From Magnetovibrio sp. (GTDB taxonomy: Bacteria; Pseudomonadota; Alphaproteobacteria; Rhodospirillales; Magnetovibrionaceae): a stretch of 64,000 nucleotides of DNA. The notes under the pieces were generated by a model that was given only the letters and a program-made list of their open reading frames with translations, searched no databases and was not told the DNA's origin. Position 1 is the stretch's first letter. Every line of letters starts with the position of its first letter. Both the position numbers and the translations under genes were made by a program. The stretch covers positions 1-64,000 of the forward strand of contig NZ_DATCTF010000019.1 of assembly GCF_036568125.1 (NCBI RefSeq), written 5' to 3'. This document shows positions 42,661 through 51,395 of this stretch, piece after piece.

Positions 42661-43173
42661 TCAATCGGTATGAGGGCCACCACCCGTGAAACGCGCCCGA
42701 TCGTCGGCGTTGATGATTTCCGTCAACACCGCCTTGAAGCCTTGAACGGCCTGTGCCCCGGCGGCCTTGTAGGCCCGGCTGATGCGCGCGCTTTGACAGC
42801 CCGTCAAGCGGCCTTCCAACGCTTCACCTTTATCGGTCAGGGCCAAAATGCGCCGCCTGCGATCACCCACATCCGTTTCTTGATCGATGTAACCTTCGCG
42901 CACCAATTGGCCCAGCACCCTGGACAAGCTTTGCTTGGTGATCTTCAAGATGCCCAACAGCCGATTGACAGTGATGCCGGGATTGCGTTTGACGAAATAG
43001 ATGACGCGATGATGGGCGCGGCCGAAGCCGTCGTCGGCAAGAATCGCATCCGGCTCGCCGGTAAAGTCGCGATAGGCAAAGAACAAAAGCTCCAGTGCTT
43101 GGCGCAGTTCCTCGTCACTGAGATAGGCGTTCAGCAGCTCATCGTTCGCGCCTGCCGGCTCGCTCTGGCTCAT
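42661..43173 (-). CDS. MarR-family transcriptional regulator
   Basis: A 170-residue winged-helix regulator: dimerisation helices at both ends, recognition helix in ITKQSLSRVLGQLVREGYI, wing in DVGDRRRRILALTDKG. It is close to the group found beside ilvE-type aminotransferases and OmpR regulators in Rhodospirillales. It is divergent from the aminotransferase gene and upstream of the two-component genes, so may control both (inference). Confidence 0.92.
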   Translation of the reverse strand: MSQSEPAGANDELLNAYLSDEELRQALELLFFAYRDFTGEPDAILADDGFGRAHHRVIYFVKRNPGITVNRLLGILKITKQSLSRVLGQLVREGYIDQETDVGDRRRRILALTDKGEALEGRLTGCQSARISRAYKAAGAQAVQGFKAVLTEIINADDRARFTGGGPHTD

Positions 43174-43204
43174 ATCGCCTCCACATCAAATTAAGTCAGC
43201 CTTG

Positions 43205-43233
43205 TTGACATATATGCCGAGTCCTGATAAAAA
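43205..43233 (+). promoter_or_regulatory. Sigma-70-like promoter for the aminotransferase gene
   Basis: A perfect TTGACA (43205-43210), a 17-base spacer and TAAAAA (43228-43233) lie between marR and the aminotransferase. An inverted repeat TGGGA-AAAG-TCCCA (43249-43262) sits just past the expected start of transcription and is a candidate MarR operator. Confidence 0.5.
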
Positions 43234-43329
43234 ACGCAACAACATTCCTGGGAAAAGTCCCAATTCGGTAATATTATTCCAAAATATCCTTTGGCTGAGT
43301 AAGCTGAAGCAACGAGAAGGGTGAAGACG

Positions 43330-44247
43330 ATGGCGGGTCCCGCTTACGACGACCGTGATGGCAAGATCTATTACGACGGTGAAATGGTGGACTGGCGCGA
43401 TGCCAAGGTTCACTTGCTGACCCATGCCTTGCATTACGGATCGGCGGTGTTCGAAGGCGTTCGTATGTATTCGGGCAAGATCTTCAAGCTGCGCGAGCAT
43501 TCCGAGCGTTTGATCAAATCCGCCGAAATCATGGGCTTTAAAATCCCCTACAGCGTCGAAGAGATCGACCAAGCCTGTATCGACGCGTGCACCGTCAACG
43601 GTATCACCGACGGCTACCTGCGCCCGGTGGCGTGGCGCGGCAGTGAAATGATGGGTGTGGCAGCGCAAAGCAACACCATCCATTTCGCCGTGGCGGCGTG
43701 GGAATGGCCCAGCTATTTCTCGCCCGAAGCGCGCGCCAAAGGCATCAGCCTGACGACGTCGCAATGGCGACGCCCGCCGCCCAACACCGCACCGGTTCAT
43801 GCCAAGGCCGCAGGGCTTTATATGATCGCTACGCTGTCCAAACACGCAGCCGAAGCAAAGGGCTTCACCGATTCGTTGATGCTCGATTGGCGCGGACAGG
43901 TCGCAGAAGCCACCGGCGCGAACATCTTCATGGAAATGGGTGACGGCAAACTTCACACCCCGATTCCCGACTGCTTCCTCGACGGCATCACCCGACGCAC
44001 GGTCATCGACCTGGCCCGCGCGCACGACATCGAAGTGGTCGAACGCGTGATCATGCCCGAAGAACTGGGCAACGCGACGCAGGTGTTCCTCACCGGCACG
44101 GCCGCGGAAGTCACCCCGGTGGGACGCATCGACGATCACACCTACCAAGTTGGCGAGATTACCCAAACCTTGATGACCGCGTACGAAAGAGCTGTCGGCA
44201 AAGTCACCGCCGAAATGCCGCTCAACAGCCAAAGCCGCGCATCTTAA
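43330..44247 (+). CDS. ilvE: Branched-chain amino acid aminotransferase
   Basis: A 305-residue fold-type IV PLP enzyme that moves amino groups between glutamate and Leu, Ile, Val. PLP Lys159 in HAKAAGLYM, the HALHYGSAVFEGVRMY start and FLTGTAAEVTPVGRID loop are typical. ATG 43330 follows AGAAGGG by 9 bases; a GTG three codons earlier overlaps that site. Transcribed alone, ended by a strong terminator. Confidence 0.94.
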   Translation: MAGPAYDDRDGKIYYDGEMVDWRDAKVHLLTHALHYGSAVFEGVRMYSGKIFKLREHSERLIKSAEIMGFKIPYSVEEIDQACIDACTVNGITDGYLRPVAWRGSEMMGVAAQSNTIHFAVAAWEWPSYFSPEARAKGISLTTSQWRRPPPNTAPVHAKAAGLYMIATLSKHAAEAKGFTDSLMLDWRGQVAEATGANIFMEMGDGKLHTPIPDCFLDGITRRTVIDLARAHDIEVVERVIMPEELGNATQVFLTGTAAEVTPVGRIDDHTYQVGEITQTLMTAYERAVGKVTAEMPLNSQSRAS

Positions 44248-44266
44248 AGCTTAAAGCTCAAAGCCT

Positions 44267-44303
44267 AAAACCGCATCGGTGCATCACCGATGCGGTTTTT
44301 TTG
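44267..44303. terminator. Terminator after ilvE
   Basis: A 13-bp perfect stem AACCGCATCGGTG (44269-44281) with CACCGATGCGGTT (44285-44297), loop CAT, followed by seven T. The A-run on the left lets it also serve the converging cytochrome gene. Confidence 0.93.
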
Positions 44304-44314
44304 TGACCTGAGAG

Positions 44315-44749
44315 CTACATCCTGTGTTCGCGATAAACGATCCCGTTGGCCTGCTGCAATTCGCGCACATAGATGATGATCGAGGCCATCTTCTTGGCTG
44401 AGACCTGAGGCTGAGGCGGCATGTCGCCAAAGTTCCAATGGTGGCGTTTAACGCCGCGCACAGCTGCCAATTGGAAGGTTTGGTCGCTGTGATGCCCAGG
44501 ATTGTATATATCGTGAATCAACGGCGGGCCTTGTTCACTGCCCGATGCATTTTTGCCATGACATTGGGCGCAGATCGCCTCAAAGCTCTCCTGACCGACC
44601 TTCGCTTTAGAGGAAAGCAGCGGAACCTGAACATCCACCAACGTGGCACTGGACGCTGAGCGGCTGGTTATTTTTGAAGCGATGACACCGCCGCTGGCCA
44701 ACAGAACCAGGACAACGATAAACTTGGGTAGATGATTGACCATACTCAT
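44315..44749 (-). CDS. Small monoheme cytochrome c
   Basis: A 144-residue protein with an N-terminal anchor or signal (about 8-25), heme motif CAQCH (60-64) and probable axial Met110 in NFGDMPPQ. The phrase ICAQCHGKNASGSEQGPPL and the MPP motif match class I cytochromes that donate electrons to oxidases or oxidise copper/iron-linked substrates. It is transcribed alone, between ilvE and LOG. Partner unknown. Confidence 0.85.
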   Translation of the reverse strand: MSMVNHLPKFIVVLVLLASGGVIASKITSRSASSATLVDVQVPLLSSKAKVGQESFEAICAQCHGKNASGSEQGPPLIHDIYNPGHHSDQTFQLAAVRGVKRHHWNFGDMPPQPQVSAKKMASIIIYVRELQQANGIVYREHRM

Positions 44750-44824
44750 CGTTTCTCACATCCCCTTGCTTTTATAGAACCTTAAAAGCAGCGTAAACGC
44801 TCCAGAGATGGGAAGGTCAATACG

Positions 44825-45667
44825 TCACATTGCCCCGCCGGGTTTGTCGACGTGATGCTCGCTCAGCTTTTCGACGAGAAAATCGAACGCATCGTCAACA
44901 CTGTCGGAACAATGAAACAGTTCCAGGTCGCTGGGCGAGATGGTGCCGTATTTGACCATCGCGTCGAGGTTCAAGATCTCGTTCCAATACTCAGACCCGT
45001 ACAGCACGACCGGCATGGCCTTGCCCATCTTGCGGGTCGAAACCAAAGTCATCAACTCAAAGAACTCGTCGAGTGTGCCATAGCCGCCGGGGAACACGAT
45101 CATCGCCTTGGCGAGATATGAAAACCAAAATTTGCGCATGAAGAAGTAATGAAACTCGAACGCCAACTCGCGCGAAACGTAGGGATTTTCATGCTGTTCG
45201 AACGGCAGAGAAATATTAAGCCCTATGTTGTGGCCCTTGGCGTCGGCGGCGCCGCGATTGGCGGCTTCCATGATACCGGGACCGCCGCCGGTACACATCA
45301 CGAAGCGTTTGGAGCGCCCTTTCAGACCCTTCGACCATTCCGTCAGACGCCGTGATAATTCGCGCGCTTCTTCGTAGTAGCGAGACATCTGCAACGTTTG
45401 TTCCGCCCGAGCCACGTCGCCGCCGTGGTTCTTGGCCGATTGCAACGCTGCTTCCGCGACCTCGCGCGAACGAATGCGCGCGGAACCGAAAAACACGATG
45501 GTGTCGGAAATGCTATGACGTTCGAAGCGATCTTCCGGCTCCAAAAATTCCGCCATAATGCGCATGGGGCGACCGGCGCGGCTTCGGATGAAGTCCAAAT
45601 CTTTATAGGCTTTGATCGGCCTGTCCGCGCCGTTTTCGCCATCGCGCTTGTCGGGCTTTCTCGCCAT
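44825..45667 (-). CDS. LOG-family protein (TIGR00730 Rossmann fold)
   Basis: A 280-residue long-form LOG protein with the signatures CTGGGPGIMEAANRGA and PGGYGTLDEFFE. LOG enzymes release cytokinin bases from their ribotides; most bacterial members likely cleave nucleoside monophosphates (related to PpnN). The extra N-terminal 70 residues are typical of the proteobacterial long form. GGAG stands 8 bases before the ATG. Confidence 0.9.
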   Translation of the reverse strand: MARKPDKRDGENGADRPIKAYKDLDFIRSRAGRPMRIMAEFLEPEDRFERHSISDTIVFFGSARIRSREVAEAALQSAKNHGGDVARAEQTLQMSRYYEEARELSRRLTEWSKGLKGRSKRFVMCTGGGPGIMEAANRGAADAKGHNIGLNISLPFEQHENPYVSRELAFEFHYFFMRKFWFSYLAKAMIVFPGGYGTLDEFFELMTLVSTRKMGKAMPVVLYGSEYWNEILNLDAMVKYGTISPSDLELFHCSDSVDDAFDFLVEKLSEHHVDKPGGAM

Positions 45668-45735
45668 GATCGGGTCTCCAGATCTAAGTCCTTATTGCTC
45701 TTATAGTTTTCACCCAATCGAAAACAAAAGCAAGA

Positions 45736-46392
45736 TCAGCCTGAGACCCGTTCCAGCAAGTCTGTCAGGTCCGGAACCGTTTCGGTGCCAGGGGGGAACA
45801 AGTTGCTGTGGTGCGGCGCGACGCGGCCCAAAAACGCAACGTTGCGGTCGTGGGCGGCATCATAATCCGTCATCGCATCGCCGACGAACAACACCCGCTT
45901 CAGATCGAGCCCATTGCGGGTCGTGATGTCGTCGATGATCTCGGGCTTCAAGCGCGGCGAGCCATGGACCTCGTCAAAATATTCGTCCCATCCCCGCTTG
46001 GTGACGATGCGTCGCAACTCGTCCTCGGGGGTGCCGGAAATGACATACAGCTTCATTTGTCCCCGCACCGCTTGCAAAAACTCGACCGCGCCAGGCACGG
46101 CGCAAACCGCAACAACTTTGCTTTCGACGATGCTCGCATAACGTCCAACCCAGTCGTCCAGGTCTGCCTGGCTCAAGGGCTGGCCTAAATATTCCCTGTG
46201 ATACATTTCGATTTTTCGCACCCGGGATATTCCGCCATGACGGATATGATGGGCCACGCAACGCTGAACCACCTCGGGTCCAAACTCACCATACAGTTCG
46301 CGAAAGGCATCGGTTTTGATGTCGGCGCTTTCCACCAACACGCCGTCGAAGTCGAAAAAAATCGCGTCGTACCGGATGATCCAGCCCCCCAC
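45736..46392 (-). CDS. HAD-family hydrolase (phosphoglycolate-phosphatase-like)
   Basis: A 218-residue HAD phosphatase: motif I FFDFDGVLVES (nucleophile Asp14), motif II VISGTPE, Lys in SPRLKPE, motif IV FVGDAMTDYDAA. The cap insert after motif I places it with beta-phosphoglucomutase/phosphoglycolate phosphatase-like members. Substrate unknown. It follows moaE by nine bases, so may share the molybdopterin transcript. Confidence 0.88.
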   Translation of the reverse strand: MGGWIIRYDAIFFDFDGVLVESADIKTDAFRELYGEFGPEVVQRCVAHHIRHGGISRVRKIEMYHREYLGQPLSQADLDDWVGRYASIVESKVVAVCAVPGAVEFLQAVRGQMKLYVISGTPEDELRRIVTKRGWDEYFDEVHGSPRLKPEIIDDITTRNGLDLKRVLFVGDAMTDYDAAHDRNVAFLGRVAPHHSNLFPPGTETVPDLTDLLERVSG

Positions 46393-46401
46393 ACTAAAAC
46401 G

Positions 46402-46851
46402 CTATTGATCCCAGCGCTTGGTCGCGTCGTCGTCGCTGGCCTTGGCTTCGACCCAATGATCACCCGTCGGCGCACTTTCTTTTTTCCAAAACGGCGCCTT
46501 GGTTTTCAACCAGTCGATCAGAAAATGGCAGGCCTCGAACGCGGCCTCGCGGTGGGCACTGGCGGCGGCGACAAACACAATCCGTTCGCCTGGTTCCAAC
46601 CGACCGAAGCGGTGAATGATCAGCGTGCCATCCAACGGCCAGCGCGCGTGGGCTTCTTTCTCGATCGCTTCGAGTTGTTTTTCGGTCATGCCCGGATAGT
46701 GTTCCAAGGTCATAGCCGAAATTTTCTCGTCCCCGGCAAAATCGCGCACCAGCCCGATGAACGAGCACACCCCGCCGATGGTGTGGTTGTCGGCGGTGAG
46801 GCGTTCCAACTCTTGCCCCGGATCGAAGTCGTGTTCCTGGACGCGGATCAT
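46402..46851 (-). CDS. moaE: Molybdopterin synthase catalytic subunit
   Basis: A 149-residue MoaE that, with the thiocarboxylate of MoaD, converts precursor Z (cPMP) to molybdopterin. Family phrases are FIGLVRDFAGDE, LEHYPGMTEKQL, HRFGRLEPGE, and the active Lys region LKTKAPFWKKE. It lies 6 bases after moaD. The ACIII complex here needs no molybdenum, so other molybdoenzymes must exist outside the window. Confidence 0.94.
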   Translation of the reverse strand: MIRVQEHDFDPGQELERLTADNHTIGGVCSFIGLVRDFAGDEKISAMTLEHYPGMTEKQLEAIEKEAHARWPLDGTLIIHRFGRLEPGERIVFVAAASAHREAAFEACHFLIDWLKTKAPFWKKESAPTGDHWVEAKASDDDATKRWDQ

Positions 46852-46857
46852 CTCGGC

Positions 46858-47109
46858 TCAGCCCCCGGTTACCGGCGGAAAGAAAGCGACCTCGTCGCCG
46901 TTGACGAGCGCATGATCGGTCGCGACGTGCTCTTGATTGACCGCCACGCGCACCACCGCCTCATTGGCGAAGGCATCGGCGAAACCGTCACCACGGCCCT
47001 TGAGCCACCCGATCAAGCCGGAGACATCGGATACGCCATCCGGCAAATCAAACTCTTCCTGCCCCGTTCCGGTCTTTTCCTTCAACCAGGCAAAATACAA
47101 AACCTTCAC
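46858..47109 (-). CDS. moaD: Molybdopterin synthase sulfur-carrier subunit
   Basis: An 83-residue ubiquitin-fold protein ending in the required Gly-Gly (FFPPVTGG). It carries the thiocarboxylate used by MoaE. The start overlaps the moeA stop by four bases (ATGA), and moaE follows by 6 bases, so moeA-moaD-moaE are made together. Confidence 0.94.
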   Translation of the reverse strand: MKVLYFAWLKEKTGTGQEEFDLPDGVSDVSGLIGWLKGRGDGFADAFANEAVVRVAVNQEHVATDHALVNGDEVAFFPPVTGG

Positions 47110-48365
47110 GATGTCATCTCCACAAACGGCAAGAAATCAACCATATCGCCTTCGTTCACGCGCACCAAATCTTCCGGCAGTTCTACCAATCCGTCGCTGG
47201 CGACCATCGAGGTCAGAATACCCGAGCCTTGGGACGGGTGCTTGTGCACGCAGGTCACGCCATTTACATCCGTCTGTAAATTCGCGCGCAGCCATTCCCG
47301 TCGTCCGGCCTTTTTGTTCATCGCGAACGCAGCGGGGATGCGGTACACGTGCGGGTCCATCGCTGTGCGTCCCGACAGCGCCAAGATCAACGGCCGGGCG
47401 ATGCGCATGAACGTCACCATCGCCGCAACCGGGTTTCCCGGCAGGCCGACGAATGCGGTATCGACGATCTTGCCCAAGGCCATTGGCCGGCCCGGCTTGA
47501 TGGCCAAACGCCAAAAATCGATGCTGCCCAGGCTTTGCACCACATGGGTGATGTGATCTTCTTCGCCCAGGCTGACCCCGCCCGAAGTGATGATCAGATC
47601 GTGACCCGGATAAGCGTCGTGTAAAGCCGAGCGAATTTCAGCGACCCGGTCCGGTAAAATACCAAGATCGGTGACTTCGCAGCCCAGCCCCTTCAGCAGC
47701 GCGCTGATCGCATAGCGGTTGGCGTCGAAAATGGCCCCCGCACCCGCTTGATCGAATTCCGGATCGACGACCTCGTCGCCGGTGGAAAAAATCGCGCACC
47801 GCAGGCGGCTGTATACCTTGAGCGTGCCCAGTCCCAGCGACGCCGCCAAACCGATTTCCTGGGCGCGCAGGACGCTACCTGCCTTGATCACCACGTCGCC
47901 GGCGAACACGTCCTCGCCCCGCTTACGGCGGTTGGCGCCTTGCTTGATGCCCGGCGGCAAAATGACGGTGTCGCCATCGAGGCTCACGTCTTCTTGCATG
48001 AATACGGTGTCCATGCCCTCTGGCACCGGCGCGCCGGTGAAGATCTGTACCGCCTCACCTGCTTCAGAAGGCCGTCCCAGCGGATGGCCCGCGGCGATGC
48101 GGGCGCTCACCGGCAAGCGGGTGTCCGTGCCGTCGAGCAAATCCGCATACCGCACCGCGTACCCATCGACAGCCGAATTGTCGTGCGGCGGAACGTCGCG
48201 CGGCGCGGTGATGTCTTCGGCCAGCACCCGGCCAAAGGCATTGCGCAACGACACCGTTTCGGTGCCAACGACAATGCGAGCGCGGTCTTTGAGCACCCGC
48301 AGCCCTTCGTCAAAAGGCATCAAGTCATCGCCAATTTTAAAGCAATCGTCTTGCAAGCCCGCCAT
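47106..48365 (-). CDS. moeA: Molybdopterin molybdenumtransferase
   Basis: A 419-residue MoeA that inserts molybdenum into adenylated molybdopterin. Motifs include PPHDNSAVDGYAV, IFTGAPVPEGMDTV, FSTGDEVV, ITSGGVSLGEEDHI and GLPGNPVAAMVTF. ATG 48365 follows AAGGGAAG, one base after the pgsA stop. The frame is open upstream but there overlaps pgsA. Confidence 0.95.
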   Translation of the reverse strand: MAGLQDDCFKIGDDLMPFDEGLRVLKDRARIVVGTETVSLRNAFGRVLAEDITAPRDVPPHDNSAVDGYAVRYADLLDGTDTRLPVSARIAAGHPLGRPSEAGEAVQIFTGAPVPEGMDTVFMQEDVSLDGDTVILPPGIKQGANRRKRGEDVFAGDVVIKAGSVLRAQEIGLAASLGLGTLKVYSRLRCAIFSTGDEVVDPEFDQAGAGAIFDANRYAISALLKGLGCEVTDLGILPDRVAEIRSALHDAYPGHDLIITSGGVSLGEEDHITHVVQSLGSIDFWRLAIKPGRPMALGKIVDTAFVGLPGNPVAAMVTFMRIARPLILALSGRTAMDPHVYRIPAAFAMNKKAGRREWLRANLQTDVNGVTCVHKHPSQGSGILTSMVASDGLVELPEDLVRVNEGDMVDFLPFVEMTS

Positions 48366-48366
48366 G

Positions 48367-48963
48367 TCACTTCCCTTGCGTAGATTTCCCGCCGGCAGCG
48401 TCCGTTTCGGCAATGTGGCGCAGCCCCGCGCGCAGATAGTCGTACCCCGTAACAATGGTGATCGCGGCGGCGATCCACAAACCATAAATGCCGATTTCCC
48501 AGGTGGTGGCGAAACCGAAGTCGGGCCCAACATCGCCGACGATCAAAAAACCTAAGGCCAACATTTGAATGGTGGTCTTCCATTTTGCCAGCAGGCTCAC
48601 CGGCATGCCCACTTGGGCCTCGGCCAGGAACTCGCGCAAGCCAGAAACCAAAATTTCCCGGCATAAAATCACTGCGGCGGGCAAGATGTGCAGCGCGCTG
48701 ATGCTTTCCACCCCGACCAACATGAACAGAACCCCGGCGACCAAAAGTTTGTCCGCGATGGGGTCCAGGAACCGTCCGAACGCCGATTGCTGGTGCCAAG
48801 CGCGCGCCAGATAGCCGTCGAAAAAATCGGTGACGCAGGCATAGGTATAAGCCGCGAACGCCAGCCAGTTGCCCAACGGTCCGCCCAGCATGATGAAGCC
48901 AAGCACCACCGGGATGGCAAGGATACGCGAAACGGTCAAAACATTGGGAACGTTGAGAATCAT
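48367..48963 (-). CDS. pgsA: CDP-diacylglycerol-glycerol-3-phosphate 3-phosphatidyltransferase
   Basis: A 198-residue membrane enzyme of phosphatidylglycerol synthesis with the CDP-alcohol phosphatidyltransferase motif Asp49-Gly50-x2-Ala53-Arg54-x8-Gly63-x3-Asp67-x3-Asp71 fully intact, plus the Asp46 before it. Four to five further helices follow. It follows uvrC (63-base gap), the widespread uvrC-pgsA pair. Confidence 0.95.
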   Translation of the reverse strand: MILNVPNVLTVSRILAIPVVLGFIMLGGPLGNWLAFAAYTYACVTDFFDGYLARAWHQQSAFGRFLDPIADKLLVAGVLFMLVGVESISALHILPAAVILCREILVSGLREFLAEAQVGMPVSLLAKWKTTIQMLALGFLIVGDVGPDFGFATTWEIGIYGLWIAAAITIVTGYDYLRAGLRHIAETDAAGGKSTQGK

Positions 48964-49025
48964 AATTCTTTGCTTGGAGGGCCAAAATTTTAAAAATTGC
49001 GGTCGAACGATTGCATTCTAGCGCT

Positions 49026-51014
49026 CTATGCGTCGGGATGAAACCAGTCATAAATCTGTTTGGCGGTTGATTTTGAAATGCCATCCACCGCTTCCAAATC
49101 AATCAACCCGGCTTCTTCCACCGCCTTGGCCGAACCAAAGTGATGCAGCAGCGCCTTTTTGCGCTTCGCACCGATCGATGGAATGTCGTCAAGTTTGGAA
49201 TGCTGCTGGGCTTTTGCGCGCCGCGCCCGATGGGTGCCAATGGCGAAGCGATGCGCCTCGTCGCGCAGACGCTGGATGAAATACAGCACCGGGTCGCGCT
49301 CTTCGAGCTGCTTAGGCGCTTGGCCGGGCAAAAAAATGCGTTCGCGCCCGGCGTTGCGGTCCGGCCCCTTGGCGACGCCGGCCACGGTGATCCCCTCGAT
49401 ATCCAGTTCGCTCAAGACTTCCACCGCAATGCCTAGCTGACCGCGCCCGCCGTCGATCAACAACAGATCCGGCCAGTCCGAGCCTCGCTCGCCGCCTTGT
49501 TCCTCGCTGTCTTTCAGGGCGCGCTTGAAGCGTCGTGTGAGCACCTCGCGCATCATTGCGTAATCGTCGCCGGGCTCATACCCGTCCGCGCCGCCCCCCT
49601 GTGCTATGGGAACATTGGATGCACCGCGAATGTTGAACTTGCGATAGGCGTTTTTACGAAAGCCTTCCGGTCCCGCGACGATCATCGCGCCGACCGCATT
49701 GGTGCCGGAAACGTGGGAGTTGTCGTAGACTTCAATGCGGTTGGGCGGGTGATCGAGGCCAAACAGCACAGCCATTTCTTCGAGCATCTTTTCTTGGGTG
49801 GCGAATTCGGCTGAGCGGCGCGCCAGCGCATCGCGGGCGTTGTCCAAGGCATGCGCGACCAACCCGGCGCGGTCGCCGCGGGTCGGACGGTTGAGTTTGA
49901 CTTTGCGTTCGGCACGTACCGCCAAGGCATCCGCAATCAAGGTGGCGTTGGGAATATCGTGGCTGAGAAGGATTTCGCGCGGCGGCACATGGGCGGCGTA
50001 GAACTGGCCCAGGAAGGCCTCCAACACATCGGCCACGTCCTCGCCTTTGGCTTGGGCCGGGAAATAAGCGCGATTGCCGAAATTACGCCCGCCTCTAAAA
50101 AAGAACACTTGCACGCAATTGAGGCCGTTTTTGTGGCTCAACGCCACAACGTCGGCATCGACAACGGTGCCGGGGTTGATGTCTTGGTGTTGCTGGATGC
50201 GTGTCAGCGCGCGAATGCGATCGCGGTATTCGGCGGCTTGCTCAAATTCCATGGCATCGCTGGCGTCCTGCATCGCACGCGCCAGGCGCTTTTGAATGTC
50301 CTGGCTCTTGCCTTGCAGAAACTGCCGCGCTTCGTTGACCAATTGGGCATAGGCCTCCCGATCGACCTTGCCTTCCACGCACGGGCCCGAGCAGCGCTTG
50401 ATTTGATACAGCAGACACGGCCGGGTGCGGTTGGCGAACACGGAATCGGTGCAAGTACGCAGCAAAAACGCGCGTTGCAGCACGGTCAGGGTTTCGTTGA
50501 CCGCCCACACGCTGGCGAAAGGCCCGAAATAATCGCCCTTTTCCTTGTGTGCGCCGCGATGTTTGAGGACCCGGGGATAGTCGTGCGCCGTGGTCACCAG
50601 GATTTCCGGAAAGCTTTTGTCGTCGCGCAACAAGATGTTGTAGCGCGGCGCCAGCTTCTTAATCAGGTTGGCTTCCAACAGCAGCGCTTCGGCTTCGGTG
50701 TGTGTTGTGACGAATTCCATCGCCTGGGTCTGCGCCACCATGCGCCGGATCCGCACCGACTGGCGTTCGGGCTTGGTGTAGCTGGCCACCCGTTTTTTCA
50801 GATTTTTCGCTTTGCCGACGTACAAAACCTTTCCACCCTCGCCGAGCATGCGGTACACCCCCGGTTTGCCGGGCAGGGTTTTGAGATAGCGCTCGATCAC
50901 CGCAGCGCCCGACTTATCCCCACGAGCGGCCTGCTCGGCGTCGCTTTCAGCTGAGTTTTCGACGGACGGATCGGTGGGCGGCAAGGTTGTCTGCATACTG
51001 GAAATTACGCTCAT
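49026..51014 (-). CDS. uvrC: UvrABC excinuclease subunit C
   Basis: A 662-residue UvrC: GIY-YIG nuclease (about 47-125, GVYRMLGEGGKVLYVGKAKN), Cys cluster region (RTCTDSVFANRTRPCLLYQIKRCSGPC), UVR domain (about 240-275), RNase H-like nuclease with VYDNSHVSGTNAVGAMIV and LLLIDGGRGQL, and C-terminal helix-hairpin-helix (IPSIGAKRKKALLHHFGS). It cuts both sides of bulky DNA lesions. No LexA box (GTTC-N7-GTTC) was found upstream. The first 35 residues are a poorly conserved extension. Confidence 0.96.
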   Translation of the reverse strand: MSVISSMQTTLPPTDPSVENSAESDAEQAARGDKSGAAVIERYLKTLPGKPGVYRMLGEGGKVLYVGKAKNLKKRVASYTKPERQSVRIRRMVAQTQAMEFVTTHTEAEALLLEANLIKKLAPRYNILLRDDKSFPEILVTTAHDYPRVLKHRGAHKEKGDYFGPFASVWAVNETLTVLQRAFLLRTCTDSVFANRTRPCLLYQIKRCSGPCVEGKVDREAYAQLVNEARQFLQGKSQDIQKRLARAMQDASDAMEFEQAAEYRDRIRALTRIQQHQDINPGTVVDADVVALSHKNGLNCVQVFFFRGGRNFGNRAYFPAQAKGEDVADVLEAFLGQFYAAHVPPREILLSHDIPNATLIADALAVRAERKVKLNRPTRGDRAGLVAHALDNARDALARRSAEFATQEKMLEEMAVLFGLDHPPNRIEVYDNSHVSGTNAVGAMIVAGPEGFRKNAYRKFNIRGASNVPIAQGGGADGYEPGDDYAMMREVLTRRFKRALKDSEEQGGERGSDWPDLLLIDGGRGQLGIAVEVLSELDIEGITVAGVAKGPDRNAGRERIFLPGQAPKQLEERDPVLYFIQRLRDEAHRFAIGTHRARRAKAQQHSKLDDIPSIGAKRKKALLHHFGSAKAVEEAGLIDLEAVDGISKSTAKQIYDWFHPDA

Positions 51015-51395
51015 CAGACGTTCGGCGTAAAGGTTTCTAATACTTTCAGATGGTTGCTAAAGGGGTTCCGAACGGCGGTAAACGCGATGTTCGTTCTTGA
51101 CCTTGGAACTATCCACCAAAGCTGTGGATAAGTTTGTGCACAATGAGCTTCCGCCGGGGTCCCGTCCAAGGAGTCCCTCACATCCTTCTCTTTGCACATT
51201 TATTATGCAATTTCCTAATGTATTGATTTTGTTAAAATTTTATAGATTCACGAGACAATCGTCTTAAAACCAGCTTACAGACAAGTTACAGCATGGTTTC
51301 AATCAAGAATGCAACGGGCTGTGCAAAACCGACATTGCAAGTCGAGCTTAAGCGCTATTGAGGGGCATTTTGCCAAAGGGTAAATAAAGCCAAAA
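51015..51395. other. 381-base gap between folB and uvrC with DnaA-box-like sites
   Basis: No gene is supported. It holds a perfect DnaA box on the minus strand (51123-51131) and weaker sites, for example TTGTGCACA in the next bases and TGTGCAAAA further right, and an AT-rich stretch 51195-51262. The uvrC promoter must be here. The few scattered boxes do not make an origin, see findings. Confidence 0.6.
51123..51131 (-). promoter_or_regulatory. Perfect DnaA box upstream of uvrC
   Basis: TTATCCACA on the minus strand, 109 bases before the uvrC start. It could link uvrC transcription to DnaA, or be chance. Confidence 0.4.

Noticed and set aside
46198-47556. A 452-codon plus-strand open frame over the moaE-moaD-moeA genes
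   Set aside because: Shadow frame; three coupled minus-strand genes explain the region fully.
51015-51395. Chromosomal replication origin
   Set aside because: Only one perfect DnaA box, no dnaA, parAB, hemE or mnmG nearby, and genes on both sides run the same way, without the strand change expected at an origin.
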